Origin: Paeniglutamicibacter quisquiliarum
GTDB taxonomy: Bacteria; Actinomycetota; Actinomycetes; Actinomycetales; Micrococcaceae
Assembly (NCBI RefSeq): GCF_019084045.1
Contig: NZ_JAHRED010000011.1
Location: forward strand, 1-64,000
Length of the DNA stretch: 64,000 nt
Direction: 5' to 3'
Below, piece after piece: positions 25,796-34,993 of the stretch. The first letter of the stretch is position 1. Every line of letters begins with the position of its first letter. Position numbers and translations under genes: made by a program. Below the pieces are notes generated by a model. The model ran no database searches. It worked only from the letters and a program-made list of their open reading frames with translations, and was not told the DNA's origin.

Positions 25796-26094
25796 TGGGC
25801 TCTGTGGGAGATTTCTCGGGTTGTCCGTCCTTTTCGAGGCCCATTCCCGTCCCGCAGACACCAACGAGGCCGCGCATGGGTGTCCAGAACCGCACCGTTT
25901 CGGGTGCGGCAACAAAGCCGTTAATTGGCTGATGGAAAGGGCCCGGACCGAACTGGGAAAGTTGTTTACAGATCATTGCTTCGTTGTCCGAACAAACTGT
26001 GACGGGGCCGTGGGCAGGTCCGCGGGTGGCCCTTCGTGGCGAAATAGTGCCGAAAATCGCCACGGTTTAGTAGGGCTCGTGACTAGACTAGCCA

Positions 26095-26130
26095 TTGAAT
26101 TCAGAACATGTTCTGAGTTAGAGTGGGCGC
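26095..26130 (+). promoter_or_regulatory. toxin-antitoxin promoter with palindromic operator
   Basis: The perfect 16-bp palindrome TCAGAACATGTTCTGA (26101-26116) lies between a -35 like TTGAAT (26095-26100) and a -10 TAGAGT (26119-26124). The -10 is 6 nt before the antitoxin ATG. This is the expected place for autorepression by the antitoxin or the toxin-antitoxin complex. It is not a LexA box: the half-site spacing is 2, not 4. Confidence 0.65.
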
Positions 26131-26586
26131 ATGAGCACAAGAGAACTATCCCGCACCACGTTTCAGTCATCGGAGCTGAGCCGCGGGTCCGCCGATGTCT
26201 TCGCGGCCGCAGCAGATCATCCTGTCGAGGTCACACGTCGTGACGGTGAGTCCCTGGTGCTTATGTCCGGGAGCGCGGATCGGGCGCGTACCGCACTACT
26301 GGAACTCGCCGCCCAGCTCGTTGCTGTATCCACGGACACGGAAGGAACGCTTGTCGGCCGCATGGTCGACCGCTACCCGTGGATGCTCGCCCTGGGCCCC
26401 GTCGATCAGGAAGCCTGCGTCCACGATATCTTGACGGCTGCTCGTGCATCATTTGCCACAAACCAGCCCCATCTGGCCATTGCAGAGCTCACCTCCTGGC
26501 GTGAAACCGCCACTGCCATCGCTGCCGGCCTTGGCAAGGCTCCGGTGGAGTGGCTTGACGCGGCCGAAAAAGTCGAGCGTCCATAG
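26131..26586 (+). CDS. Phd/YefM-like antitoxin
   Basis: A 151-residue protein. The N-terminal region TFQSSELSRGSADVFAAAAD followed by HPVEVTRRDGESLVLMS is the Phd/YefM antitoxin fold, which binds operator DNA. The rest is a longer C-terminal part that should neutralise the toxin. It is preceded by a 16-bp palindromic operator and followed 3 nt later by the toxin candidate. It lies in accessory DNA between rnj and ftsK. Confidence 0.75.
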   Translation: MSTRELSRTTFQSSELSRGSADVFAAAADHPVEVTRRDGESLVLMSGSADRARTALLELAAQLVAVSTDTEGTLVGRMVDRYPWMLALGPVDQEACVHDILTAARASFATNQPHLAIAELTSWRETATAIAAGLGKAPVEWLDAAEKVERP

Positions 26587-26589
26587 CGT

Positions 26590-26931
26590 ATGGCGAAAGG
26601 CGAGAAGGTCGAGCGCCCGACGAAGAAAAGCGAATTCGACATTTGGTTCGCAACGACTCAGGCTGCACGTGGTTGGAATGACCTGAAAGCGACGACCCGG
26701 AATTCCCTGGTAGACACCTGGGACTTCTTGACGCGTACACCGATGGTGAGTACGCCCACGAACTATCGGCTCAAAGGCGAACTGGGCATGGTGAAACGTG
26801 ATGGGTCCACGCATGAACGATGGCAGCACAAGCCCACGGCGAAGGGCGACGCCCGCATTTGGTTCTACACCGTGGGCCACAACGTCTACATCGAGCAAGT
26901 GCACACGAAACATCCCAACGAAACCAAGTGA
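26590..26931 (+). CDS. putative toxin of the Phd-type module
   Basis: A 113-residue basic protein. Its size, position 3 nt after the antitoxin, and C-terminal pattern (HERWQHKPTAKGDARIWFYT, then a short strand) fit a RelE/ParE-like toxin, but catalytic residues cannot be assigned with certainty. There is no ribosome site of its own, so translation is probably coupled to the antitoxin. Confidence 0.6.
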   Translation: MAKGEKVERPTKKSEFDIWFATTQAARGWNDLKATTRNSLVDTWDFLTRTPMVSTPTNYRLKGELGMVKRDGSTHERWQHKPTAKGDARIWFYTVGHNVYIEQVHTKHPNETK

Positions 26932-27143
26932 TGATGCCGGAAAGCTGAATGGATCGGTGCTGTTTGGTCTTTGAGCCAGCACCAAGGCTTCGAATCAGTT
27001 CCGTATACATTCGCCGCGGCTGCCCCGTTCCACAACGATTCCTTGCACGCCGCCAACGCCTGTGACGCTTCTCCACAGCCCCTGTTCCCCGGTGAACCGT
27101 GTAAATTCGGGGTCCCGGGGCCGGCGGGCGATACCCTAGAGCC

Positions 27144-30038
27144 ATGGCCCCACGTACCTCCTCGCAAGGCGAGGGGAAAACGACCACGCGCAAACCGCGT
27201 GCGTCGACCTCCCCGTCCAAGACGACCCGAAGCTCCAAGGGCGCACCCGCACCGGTAGAGCACGACTTCCCGCTGCCGGTGCGCATGGTGCGTTCCGCCT
27301 GGATGGGCATCGCGCGCGTCACCGGCGGGGCCTTCCGCAAGGTCGGCCGCGACGTGCACCCGCCCTACGAGGTGCGCCGCGACGGGACCGGGCTCTTCCT
27401 GGTCATCCTCGCCGTGGTCATCGCCTCGGTGGAGTGGTGGGGACTGCGCGAGGCTCCGGGCTACGGCGCGTTCGTGCACGCGGTGGCCGGGGGCACCTTC
27501 GGGTTCATGGCCGCGCTCATGCCGCCGATCCTGCTCATCGGCGCGATCCGGCTCTTCCGCTGGCCGGAGGAGCACCGCGCCAACAACCGCGTGGGCATCG
27601 GCCTGGCCCTGCTCTCGCTGGCAGGATCCGGGATCTCCCACGTCGTCGGGGGACTGCCCCCGGTCTCCGCGCCCTTTGACGAGCTCTGGGGGGCCGGCGG
27701 AATGCTCGGCGCCCTGGCGACCTTGCCGCTGGCGGGGCTCATTTCCGGCCCCGGGGCCATGGCCGTGATGATCGTGCTCGCGCTGCTGAGCCTGATGATC
27801 CTCACCGCCACGCCCTTCAGGCACATCCCCGCGCGCTTCCGCGAGGGCTACGAAAAGCTCATGGGCCAGCACCCGGAGCCCGGGGCCCGCACCGGCACCG
27901 TGGAGCTCACGGGGGACGAGCACGACCAGTCCTACCTCTACGACGAGCAGCCGGAAAAGAAGCCGCGCAGGAAGACGCGGTTCTTCGGCAAGGACAAGGA
28001 CGCCGATGAGAGGTCCGCCGAGGACCTGCTGGGCAACACCGGCGAGGGCGCCTACGACCAGGCCGTCATCACCGACGCCTACGACCACACGATCGCACCA
28101 GGAAGCCACCCGGTGGACCTCTACGACGAGGCGGTCGACACCGCCCACGAGGAACCTGCCATCCGCCCGGGCGTGCGCCGCCCGACCAAGGACGAGCGCG
28201 ACCGCGCCGCCATCATGGACGCCGTGGGACTGGGCCGGGAGCCCGAGGCCGACACCCAGGCGATGAGCGCCATCGACCTGGCCAACTACGACGACGACGC
28301 CACCGGCGCGATCCCGCAGATCCCCTCGCGCCCGGCCGCCGCCCCGCTGCCGCCGATCCCGGCGCGCACCGAACAGCTCCAGCTCTCCGGGGACGTGACC
28401 TACACGCTGCCGGCCTCCGACTTCCTGCCCGCCGGCCCGCCGTCCAAGGAACGCTCCGAGGCCAACGACGCGGTCGTCGCCGCGCTCACCGACACGCTCA
28501 CCCAGTTCAAGGTCGACGCGAAGGTCACCGGCTTCTCCCGCGGCCCCACGGTCACCCGCTACGAGATCGAGCTGGCCCCGGGCACCAAGGTCGAGCGCGT
28601 CACGGCTTTGAGCAAGAACATCTCCTACGCCGTGGCCTCCTCGGATGTGCGCATCCTGTCCCCGATCCCGGGCAAGTCCGCGATCGGCATCGAGATCCCC
28701 AACGCCGACAAGGAAATCGTGGTGCTGGGCGACGTGCTGCGCAGCCACAACGCCCGCAAGACCGACCACCCGATGGTCATGGGCGTGGGCAAGGACGTCG
28801 AGGGCGGCTTCGTCGTGGCGAACCTGGCCAAGATGCCGCACCTGTTGGTGGCCGGCGCCACCGGCGCCGGCAAGTCCTCCTTCGTGAACTCGATGATCAC
28901 CTCGATCCTGATGCGCGCCACCCCCGACGAGGTGCGCATGGTCATGGTCGACCCCAAGCGCGTGGAGCTCACCGCCTACGAGGGCGTCCCGCACCTGATC
29001 ACCCCGATCATCACCAACCCGAAGAAGGCCGCCGAGGCGCTGCAGTGGGTGGTCAAGGAAATGGACACCCGCTACGACGACCTGGCCAACTTCGGCTTCA
29101 AGCACATCGACGACTTCAACAAGGCGGTGCGCAACGGCAAGGCCGTCCCGCCCGAGGGCTCCAAGCGGATCATGAAGCCCTACCCGTACCTCCTGGTCAT
29201 CGTCGACGAGCTCGCGGACCTGATGATGGTCGCCCCGCGCGACGTCGAGGACTCGATCGTGCGCATCACCCAGCTGGCGCGCGCCGCCGGCATCCACCTG
29301 GTGCTGGCCACCCAGCGCCCGTCCGTCGACGTGGTCACCGGCCTGATCAAGGCCAACGTGCCCTCGCGCATGGCCTTTGCCACCTCCTCGGTCACCGACT
29401 CCCGCGTGGTGCTCGACCAGCCCGGCGCCGAAAAGCTGCTGGGCCAGGGCGACGCGCTCTTCCTGCCGATGGGCACCTCCAAGCCCATGCGCGTGCAGGG
29501 CGCCTGGGTCACCGAGTCCGAGATCCACTCGGTCGTCGAGCACGTCAAGGGCCAGCTGAAGGCCGAGTACCGCAACGACGTCGCCGCCGAGGCGCCCAAG
29601 AAGCAGATCGACGACGACATCGGGGACGACCTGGAGTTGCTGCTGCAGGCCACCGAGCTGGTGGTGACCACGCAGTTCGGTTCCACCTCGATGCTGCAGC
29701 GCAAGCTGCGCGTGGGCTTCGCCAAGGCCGGCCGGCTCATGGACCTGCTCGAGTCCCGCGGCGTGGTGGGACCCTCCGAGGGTTCCAAGGCCCGCGACGT
29801 GCTGGTCAAGCCCGACGACCTGCCCGAGGTGCTCGCCGCGATGCGCGGGGACGAAACCGGTGCCGGCGACGTGGTCCCGACCGCGACCGAGGCGGCGCTG
29901 GCCGAGAACGCCAACGCCAACCACTACGGCACCGACCTTGTCGCGGAGGACCTCGACGGCTTCGAACAGGCCGTTGACTACCACGACGGCGCCGACGACG
30001 AGGGCTCGGAAGACGCCTGGAACCTCACCGGAAGGTAG
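27144..30038 (+). CDS. ftsK: DNA translocase FtsK
   Basis: A 964-residue septal DNA pump that clears and aligns chromosome ends at division. Four hydrophobic segments lie between about residues 85 and 230, followed by an acidic linker. The alpha/beta motor has [15 protein letters not shown], Walker [11 protein letters not shown] near residue 570, and Walker [14 protein letters not shown] near residue 685. The gamma winged-helix domain ([20 protein letters not shown]) follows near residue 840 and should read KOPS-like motifs. Leaderless start: TACCCT, 6 nt, ATG. Confidence 0.95.
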   Translation: MAPRTSSQGEGKTTTRKPRASTSPSKTTRSSKGAPAPVEHDFPLPVRMVRSAWMGIARVTGGAFRKVGRDVHPPYEVRRDGTGLFLVILAVVIASVEWWGLREAPGYGAFVHAVAGGTFGFMAALMPPILLIGAIRLFRWPEEHRANNRVGIGLALLSLAGSGISHVVGGLPPVSAPFDELWGAGGMLGALATLPLAGLISGPGAMAVMIVLALLSLMILTATPFRHIPARFREGYEKLMGQHPEPGARTGTVELTGDEHDQSYLYDEQPEKKPRRKTRFFGKDKDADERSAEDLLGNTGEGAYDQAVITDAYDHTIAPGSHPVDLYDEAVDTAHEEPAIRPGVRRPTKDERDRAAIMDAVGLGREPEADTQAMSAIDLANYDDDATGAIPQIPSRPAAAPLPPIPARTEQLQLSGDVTYTLPASDFLPAGPPSKERSEANDAVVAALTDTLTQFKVDAKVTGFSRGPTVTRYEIELAPGTKVERVTALSKNISYAVASSDVRILSPIPGKSAIGIEIPNADKEIVVLGDVLRSHNARKTDHPMVMGVGKDVEGGFVVANLAKMPHLLVAGATGAGKSSFVNSMITSILMRATPDEVRMVMVDPKRVELTAYEGVPHLITPIITNPKKAAEALQWVVKEMDTRYDDLANFGFKHIDDFNKAVRNGKAVPPEGSKRIMKPYPYLLVIVDELADLMMVAPRDVEDSIVRITQLARAAGIHLVLATQRPSVDVVTGLIKANVPSRMAFATSSVTDSRVVLDQPGAEKLLGQGDALFLPMGTSKPMRVQGAWVTESEIHSVVEHVKGQLKAEYRNDVAAEAPKKQIDDDIGDDLELLLQATELVVTTQFGSTSMLQRKLRVGFAKAGRLMDLLESRGVVGPSEGSKARDVLVKPDDLPEVLAAMRGDETGAGDVVPTATEAALAENANANHYGTDLVAEDLDGFEQAVDYHDGADDEGSEDAWNLTGR

Positions 30039-30047
30039 CCTTGAGGC

Positions 30048-30650
30048 GTGACTGAAACCCCAGCGAACCCGCAACCGGCCCACGTGCCGACCCTGAACAT
30101 CGCCAATGTGCTCACCGTCCTGCGCATCCTCATGGTCCCGTTCTTCGTCTGGGCCCTGGTGGCCGACGAGAAGGACTACGGGCTGATGCGCTGGGTGGCC
30201 GTGGCGATCTTCGCCGCGGCCATGTACACCGACAAGCTGGACGGGGACCTGGCCCGCAGCCGCGGGCTGATCACCAACTTCGGCAAGATCGCCGACCCGA
30301 TCGCCGACAAGCTGCTCACCGGCTCCGCGCTGGTGATGTTCTCGATCCTGGCCGAGCTGTCCTGGTGGATCACCCTGGTGATCCTGGTGCGCGAATGGGG
30401 CATCACCCTGCTGCGCTTTGTGGTCATCCGCTACGGCGTCATGGCCGCCTCGCGCGGCGGCAAGCTCAAGACCGTGATGCAGACAGCGGCGATCCTGCTC
30501 TACCTGCTGCCGTGGACCCACACGCTGGACTGGCTACACGTGGTGGCGTTCATCGTGATGCTGCTGGCCCTGGCCGTCACCGTCGTCACCGGCCTGGACT
30601 ACCTGATCAAGGCCTGGCAGTTGCGCGCCGCGGCCACCCCGCGCGGCTAG
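30048..30650 (+). CDS. pgsA: CDP-diacylglycerol-glycerol-3-phosphate 3-phosphatidyltransferase
   Basis: Membrane enzyme that makes phosphatidylglycerol phosphate. The 200-residue protein has the CDP-alcohol phosphotransferase motif [19 protein letters not shown] at about residues 63-89 and about four to five hydrophobic segments. The GTG start is preceded by TAGCCT and 6 nt, and the TAG of this box is the ftsK stop codon. This may be an internal leaderless promoter. Confidence 0.92.
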   Translation: MTETPANPQPAHVPTLNIANVLTVLRILMVPFFVWALVADEKDYGLMRWVAVAIFAAAMYTDKLDGDLARSRGLITNFGKIADPIADKLLTGSALVMFSILAELSWWITLVILVREWGITLLRFVVIRYGVMAASRGGKLKTVMQTAAILLYLLPWTHTLDWLHVVAFIVMLLALAVTVVTGLDYLIKAWQLRAAATPRG

Positions 30651-30683
30651 CCGCCGCCCGCCAACGCCAAAGGACCCGGGCAG

Positions 30684-31196
30684 ATGACACAACCCCAGGA
30701 CGCAAGCACCTGCGCCGAGCTGGCCGGCCGGGTCATCGCCGCAGCCAAGGCCGCGGGGACCAGCCTTGCCACCGCCGAATCCCTGACCGCCGGAATGATC
30801 GCGGCAACACTTGCCGAGGTGCCCGGCGCCTCCGCCGTGCTGCAGGGCGGGGTGGTGAGCTACTCGAGTTCGGTCAAGGCCAGGGTGCTGGGCGTGGATC
30901 CGGCGCTGCTGGCCGAGCGGGGATCCGTCGACGGCGAGGTTGCCCGGCAGATGGCCGAGGGTGCCCGGCGCGCCTGCGGGGCGGACCTCGCGGTTTCCGC
31001 CACCGGCGTCGCAGGCCCGGACGCCCACGACGGCAAGGACGTGGGCACCGTGTTCCTGGGCTTTGCCTCGGGCTCGGGCAGCGGCTTCACCGAGCACCGC
31101 TTTGCCGGCGACCGGGCCGGGATCCGGTTCTCGAGCACCGTGGCGGCACTGGAATTGCTTGCTTCCCACCTGGTGCCCAGCAAGCACACAGCTTGA
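30684..31196 (+). CDS. CinA C-terminal-like amidohydrolase (PncC type)
   Basis: A 170-residue stand-alone CinA C-terminal domain, in other bacteria a nicotinamide-nucleotide amidase of pyridine nucleotide salvage. The signature is [20 protein letters not shown] and [17 protein letters not shown] near the N-terminus, with [10 protein letters not shown] in the middle. AAAGGA ribosome site. The pgsA-cinA-clgR order is conserved in actinobacteria. Confidence 0.9.
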   Translation: MTQPQDASTCAELAGRVIAAAKAAGTSLATAESLTAGMIAATLAEVPGASAVLQGGVVSYSSSVKARVLGVDPALLAERGSVDGEVARQMAEGARRACGADLAVSATGVAGPDAHDGKDVGTVFLGFASGSGSGFTEHRFAGDRAGIRFSSTVAALELLASHLVPSKHTA

Positions 31197-31280
31197 TGGG
31201 GCATGGTGGCTATGAATCGTTTTGTGACACCAATGCAGATCGATTTGCGATTGTTGTGGCAAATAACCCGCGGCAATGGC

Positions 31281-31349
31281 TAAGGTGGGGGCGTGGGAAC
31301 AAAAAACGACTCCCGGCAGTTATTACCCATGACGGGCACAATACAGTGA
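31281..31349 (+). promoter_or_regulatory. possible leaderless mini-ORF in the clgR leader
   Basis: TAAGGT (31281-31286), 6 nt, then GTG at 31293 opens an 18-codon frame ending in TGA at 31347-31349. If transcribed from here, clgR has a leader of about 200 nt that starts with a translated peptide. The rest of the interval 31197-31498 contains no other gene candidate. An extended in-frame clgR start at 31400 cannot be excluded. Confidence 0.35.
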
Positions 31350-31498
31350 CCCGCACCGATCGCCCCACAAGGCATCTTAGGACCGGAGAACAAAAGGCAA
31401 TGCACATGGTCAAGCAACCAGTATCGGTAAACGGTGTGGTCCGTTGGCGTGATGTGGGCCTACAGAGCGAGGTCCGCCGCGACAAAGAGGAGCGCAAG

Positions 31499-31831
31499 AT
31501 GGTAGTCCTTCGACATGAAATCGGCGACGTGCTCCGCGATGTACGTCAACGCCAGGGACGCACCCTGCGCGAAGTCTCCCACAGTGCTCGCGTCTCCCTG
31601 GGATATCTTTCCGAGGTCGAGCGGGGACAGAAGGAAGCCTCATCCGAGCTTCTCTCCTCGATCTGTGGCGCCCTCGAGGTGCCGCTCTCGCTGATGCTCC
31701 GCGAGGTCAGCGACCGCGTTGCCATCGCAGAAGGCATCACCATTCCGGATACGGTTCCCGTGGACCTGACCAGCGAGTTCGCTGGCGAATATCCGGTTGA
31801 ACTCGGCAAGCGCCTGGCCCCGAGCCACTAG
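31499..31831 (+). CDS. clgR: ClgR-like XRE-family regulator
   Basis: A 110-residue helix-turn-helix regulator. The motif [20 protein letters not shown], followed by [20 protein letters not shown], is characteristic of ClgR, which activates clp protease and other proteostasis genes in actinobacteria. The ATG at 31499 has GAGGAG 6 nt upstream and matches the usual ClgR N-terminus. The in-frame ATG at 31400 would add 33 residues. The position after pgsA and cinA is the standard one. Confidence 0.88.
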   Translation: MVVLRHEIGDVLRDVRQRQGRTLREVSHSARVSLGYLSEVERGQKEASSELLSSICGALEVPLSLMLREVSDRVAIAEGITIPDTVPVDLTSEFAGEYPVELGKRLAPSH

Positions 31832-31968
31832 ACAACCCACACGGACCCGGTGGTGTACCCGGGCTCCGTTGCAGGGCCCCCGTGCGGGCGTCCGTTCATC
31901 GTGAACAGGACTCCGGCACGGGGGTCTTGTTGCTTAAGGCCCCAGCTTCCCGTGGCACAATTGCGAAG

Positions 31969-32193
31969 GTGCGATTGAGTGATTTCTGGCGTCTGATGGA
32001 CGACGAGTTCGGTGCGGGCTATTCCCGCACGTTGGCTTCCTCCCTGGTGCTGTCCGCCGTGGGCGGGGTCAGTGCCCAGGAGGCGCTGGCCAAGGGGGTC
32101 CCTCCGCGGGACGTGTGGCTGGCGGTCTGCGAGATGCAGGATGTGCCGCCCGAGCGCCGCCTGGGCAGGGACCAGCCGATCAAGAAGCGGTAG
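31969..32193 (+). CDS. DUF3046 family protein
   Basis: A 74-residue protein typical of the DUF3046 gene found before recA in many actinobacteria. The pattern is RLSDFWRLMDDEFGAGYSRT and later GVPPRDVWLAVCEMQDVP. Function unknown. The GTG at 31969 matches the family start. CACAAT lies 7 nt before it and may be a weak leaderless -10. Confidence 0.88.
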   Translation: MRLSDFWRLMDDEFGAGYSRTLASSLVLSAVGGVSAQEALAKGVPPRDVWLAVCEMQDVPPERRLGRDQPIKKR

Positions 32194-32220
32194 AATATTC
32201 GAGGAACACGCCCACCGCCT

Positions 32221-32249
32221 TCGAATATCTGTTCGGAAGAGTGTAGAGT
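32221..32249 (+). promoter_or_regulatory. LexA (SOS) box and promoter of recA
   Basis: TCGAATATCTGTTCGG (32221-32236) matches the actinobacterial SOS consensus TCGAAC-N4-GTTCGA at 10 of 12 defined positions. A -10 TAGAGT lies at 32244-32249, so LexA would cover the -35 area. An inverted partner of the left half (AATATTCGA) occurs at about 32194-32202. Confidence 0.75.
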
Positions 32250-32265
32250 TCTCAGTGAGAGTTCG

Positions 32266-32310
32266 TCGGGGTGCACGTTGCCGGGTTTTCCACAGCAACG
32301 TGCACCCCGA
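32266..32310 (+). promoter_or_regulatory. 16-bp stem-loop in the recA leader
   Basis: Arms 32266-32281 and 32295-32310 pair perfectly around a 13-nt loop (CGGGTTTTCCACA). It lies between the recA promoter and the recA start, within a leader of about 150 nt. There is no T-run after it, so it is more likely an mRNA stability or translation element than a simple terminator. Confidence 0.6.
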
Positions 32311-32404
32311 AACCAAAGTGTCGGCCACCCGTCGTACGCTCGTGGATAGACAAAGAGTACCGGCCAAACCCCTCATCGGGTGGCCCTAACAACCGAGGTG
32401 AACA

Positions 32405-33451
32405 ATGGCCGTTGGTAAAGATCGCGAGAAGGCCCTCGAAGCTGCACTTGCACAGATCGACAAGCAATACGGCAAGGGTTCGGTCATGCGACTGGGCGAC
32501 AAGACCGTTGCACCCATTGCCGCCATCCCCACCGGATCGGTGGCACTCGACATCGCGCTGGGCATAGGCGGCCTGCCGCGTGGCCGCGTGGTGGAGATCT
32601 ACGGTCCGGAATCCTCCGGTAAGACCACCGTTGCCCTGCACGCCGTGGCCAGCGCCCAGCGCATGGGCGGCATCGCCGCCTTCATCGACGCCGAGCACGC
32701 GCTGGATCCCGAATACGCCAAGAAGTTGGGCGTCGACACCGATGCGCTTCTGGTTTCACAGCCGGACACCGGCGAGCAGGCCTTGGAAATCATGGACATG
32801 CTCGTGGGCTCCGGGTCCGTCGACATCGTCGTGATCGACTCCGTGGCAGCCCTCGTGCCCCGGGCCGAAATCGAAGGCGAGATGGGCGACAGCCACGTCG
32901 GCCTGCAGGCCCGCCTGATGAGCCAGGCCCTGCGCAAGATCACCGGCCGCCTGTCCCAGACCCGCACCACGGCGATCTTCATCAACCAGCTGCGCGAAAA
33001 GATCGGCGTGATGTTCGGCAGCCCGGAAACCACCACCGGTGGCAAGGCGCTGAAGTTCTACGCCTCGATCCGCATCGACGTGCGCCGCATCGAAACGCTG
33101 AAGGAAGGCACGGTGCCGGTCGGCAACCGCACGCGCGCCAAGATCGTGAAGAACAAGATGGCCCCGCCGTTCAAGCAGGCCGAATTCGACATCATCTACG
33201 GCCAGGGCATTTCGCGCGAAGGCAGCCTCATCGACATCGGCGTGGACCAGGGCTTCGTCAAGAAGTCAGGTGCATGGTTCACCTATGACGGGGACCAGCT
33301 GGGACAGGGCAAGGAGAACGCCCGCAAGTTCCTGCGCGACAACCCTGACCTCGCCAACGAACTCGAACGCCAGATCCTCGAGAAGCTTGGCATCGGCCAG
33401 GCCGCCGAGGACAAGGACGGCGAGACCTTGCGCGTGGTCAAGGAGTCCTAG
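32405..33451 (+). CDS. recA: recombinase RecA
   Basis: ATP-dependent strand-exchange protein and LexA coprotease. The 348 residues contain Walker [13 protein letters not shown] near residue 66, [20 protein letters not shown] (Walker B and L1 loop), and the L2-side segment [20 protein letters not shown]. There is no intein. GAGGTG ribosome site. The SOS box upstream shows that it is DNA-damage inducible. recX follows after 4 nt. Confidence 0.97.
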   Translation: MAVGKDREKALEAALAQIDKQYGKGSVMRLGDKTVAPIAAIPTGSVALDIALGIGGLPRGRVVEIYGPESSGKTTVALHAVASAQRMGGIAAFIDAEHALDPEYAKKLGVDTDALLVSQPDTGEQALEIMDMLVGSGSVDIVVIDSVAALVPRAEIEGEMGDSHVGLQARLMSQALRKITGRLSQTRTTAIFINQLREKIGVMFGSPETTTGGKALKFYASIRIDVRRIETLKEGTVPVGNRTRAKIVKNKMAPPFKQAEFDIIYGQGISREGSLIDIGVDQGFVKKSGAWFTYDGDQLGQGKENARKFLRDNPDLANELERQILEKLGIGQAAEDKDGETLRVVKES

Positions 33452-33455
33452 TTCC

Positions 33456-34322
33456 GTGGGCACCACCAAACACCAGGGCGGTTCGTCCGGCTCCCCGCAG
33501 GGAGCCGAACGGCCGCTTTGGTCGTTCCCGGCCGACGGCAATTCGGACTGGGGCGACCTGTCCGAGATCCCCGTCTGGGCGCACAGCGAGGCGGCCTCGA
33601 CGGCCCCGCCGCCCGAGGAGGCTCCCGGACCGCCGGAGGCGAAGCCCGCCTTCGGGGAACGCGCCGGATACGCCGGACGCGGCTCGGCACGCACTCCCAA
33701 GCGCGGCGCCGGCGGCACGGGATCGTGGGGCGGCGGCGGACGCTCGGCCCCCTCCGGTTCCAAGCGCACCTCGACCCGGACTCCCCGGACCCGGGAGAGG
33801 ACCCCGCGGGAAGCCAAGGAACCCCTTGAGTTGAGCGATGAGCAATATGCCACCAAGGGACGCGCCATCCTGCTTCGGCAGCTCACCGCCTCGGCCAAGA
33901 GTCGGGCGCAGCTGAAGACGAAGCTGCTGGAAAAGGAGATCCCCGAGAACATCGCCGAGGAACTGCTGGACCGGTTCGAGGAGATCCAGCTCGTGGACGA
34001 CGAGGCGTTTGCCGAGGGCTGGGTGCGGTCCCGCGCCCGCAGCCGCGGCCTGGCCCGCGGGGCGATCAAGCGCGAACTGCGGGAAAAGGGCGTGGACGAC
34101 GAGACCGCCCAGCAGGCCCTGGAACAGATCGACGACGGCGACGAGGAAGAACGCGCCAGGGAATTGGTGCGCACCAAGCTGCGGCCCGATTCAATGGGCG
34201 CGGACCGCGACAAGGCGCTGCGCCGCCTGGTCGGGATGCTCGCACGCAAGGGCTACGGCGGTTCGATGGCATTCCGCATCGCGCGTGAGGAGTGGGAAGT
34301 CCGCTTCGGAGAGCAGGACTAA
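33456..34322 (+). CDS. recX: regulatory protein RecX with long N-terminal extension
   Basis: Modulates RecA filaments. The RecX three-helix repeats occupy about residues 128-288 (RAILLRQLTASAKSRAQLKT, DRFEEIQLVDDEAFAEGWVR, RGLARGAIKRELREKGVDD). The first ~120 residues are a Gly/Pro/Ser/Arg-rich low-complexity region, probably disordered and about the size of the core itself. The GTG at 33456 follows the recA stop by 4 nt. A later start would shorten the extension, but none has a better ribosome site. Confidence 0.88.
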   Translation: MGTTKHQGGSSGSPQGAERPLWSFPADGNSDWGDLSEIPVWAHSEAASTAPPPEEAPGPPEAKPAFGERAGYAGRGSARTPKRGAGGTGSWGGGGRSAPSGSKRTSTRTPRTRERTPREAKEPLELSDEQYATKGRAILLRQLTASAKSRAQLKTKLLEKEIPENIAEELLDRFEEIQLVDDEAFAEGWVRSRARSRGLARGAIKRELREKGVDDETAQQALEQIDDGDEEERARELVRTKLRPDSMGADRDKALRRLVGMLARKGYGGSMAFRIAREEWEVRFGEQD

Positions 34323-34567
34323 AACGCGGACTTCCCCGGTGCTGCTGCCGGACGGCAATTGCCGCCCGATCCGGGTCGCCGGGCGATCGATGGGCGGGAT
34401 CCGGCCGGATGCCCTCCGTCTCTCGTGCGTCGCGGTGCACCCAAGGTGGATCCCACGGCCTGTAATCCTTGGAAAAATCCATGTCATCTTGTTAGAGTTA
34501 TTCACGTTCGAGTCTCCGGCAATCGCGCTGGAGTTGCTGACCACCCCACGAATCCTTGGAGGATTTC

Positions 34568-34849
34568 ATGTCGCGTGTCCTATCAACAGAGCAGGCAAAG
34601 ACCGCCATCCAGCAGATCCAGGCGATCATCAACGGCGGTTTCACCGACCAGATCAGCCAGCTGGACGCCCAGGGACGCCTCCTCTCCGACCCGAACGTAT
34701 GGGACGGCCCGCTGGCAGCCCAATTCCGGGGAACCACCTGGCCGGAGACCAAGGCCGCGCTGGACAAGGCACGCACCGAACTCGAGCAGCTGCGTGGCCA
34801 GCTGAACCAGATCTCGACGAACATCTTCACCGCAGGCGGCGGCAACTAG
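34568..34849 (+). CDS. WXG100-like secreted partner protein
   Basis: A 93-residue helical hairpin protein. The size, all-helical profile and central WDG turn (DPNVWDGPLAAQFRG) fit the WXG100/ESAT-6-like superfamily, whose members are exported by type VII secretion. GGAGG lies 5 nt before the ATG at 34568. It is followed after 144 bp by a giant RHS protein, so it is probably a secretion partner or chaperone for that toxin. No type VII machinery genes are in the window. Confidence 0.75.
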   Translation: MSRVLSTEQAKTAIQQIQAIINGGFTDQISQLDAQGRLLSDPNVWDGPLAAQFRGTTWPETKAALDKARTELEQLRGQLNQISTNIFTAGGGN

Positions 34850-34993
34850 CCGGATTTTCCTTCGCCCCCGTTGTCACCGGCACTGCCGGACAGACGACGG
34901 GGGCGCATTCAATATCTTTTCGGGGCATCGACGGTGCCCGGGTGGTTTTTTCGGGGAACTGGCTGTTCCCGCGGGCTGATGAGGGAGTATTAC

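Noticed and set aside
26101-26116. LexA box before the Phd-type toxin-antitoxin operon
   Set aside because: The palindrome has GAAC-N2-GTTC, whereas the actinobacterial SOS box needs four bases between the half-sites.
25821-26243. A 140-codon plus-strand ORF between rnj and the toxin-antitoxin operon
   Set aside because: Poor codon bias, no family, overlaps the operator and antitoxin gene, and no ribosome site.
26886-30521. A 1,211-codon open frame antisense to ftsK and pgsA
   Set aside because: It results from GC-rich third positions on the sense strand. The translation is a His/Asp/Gly/Val-rich shadow without domains.
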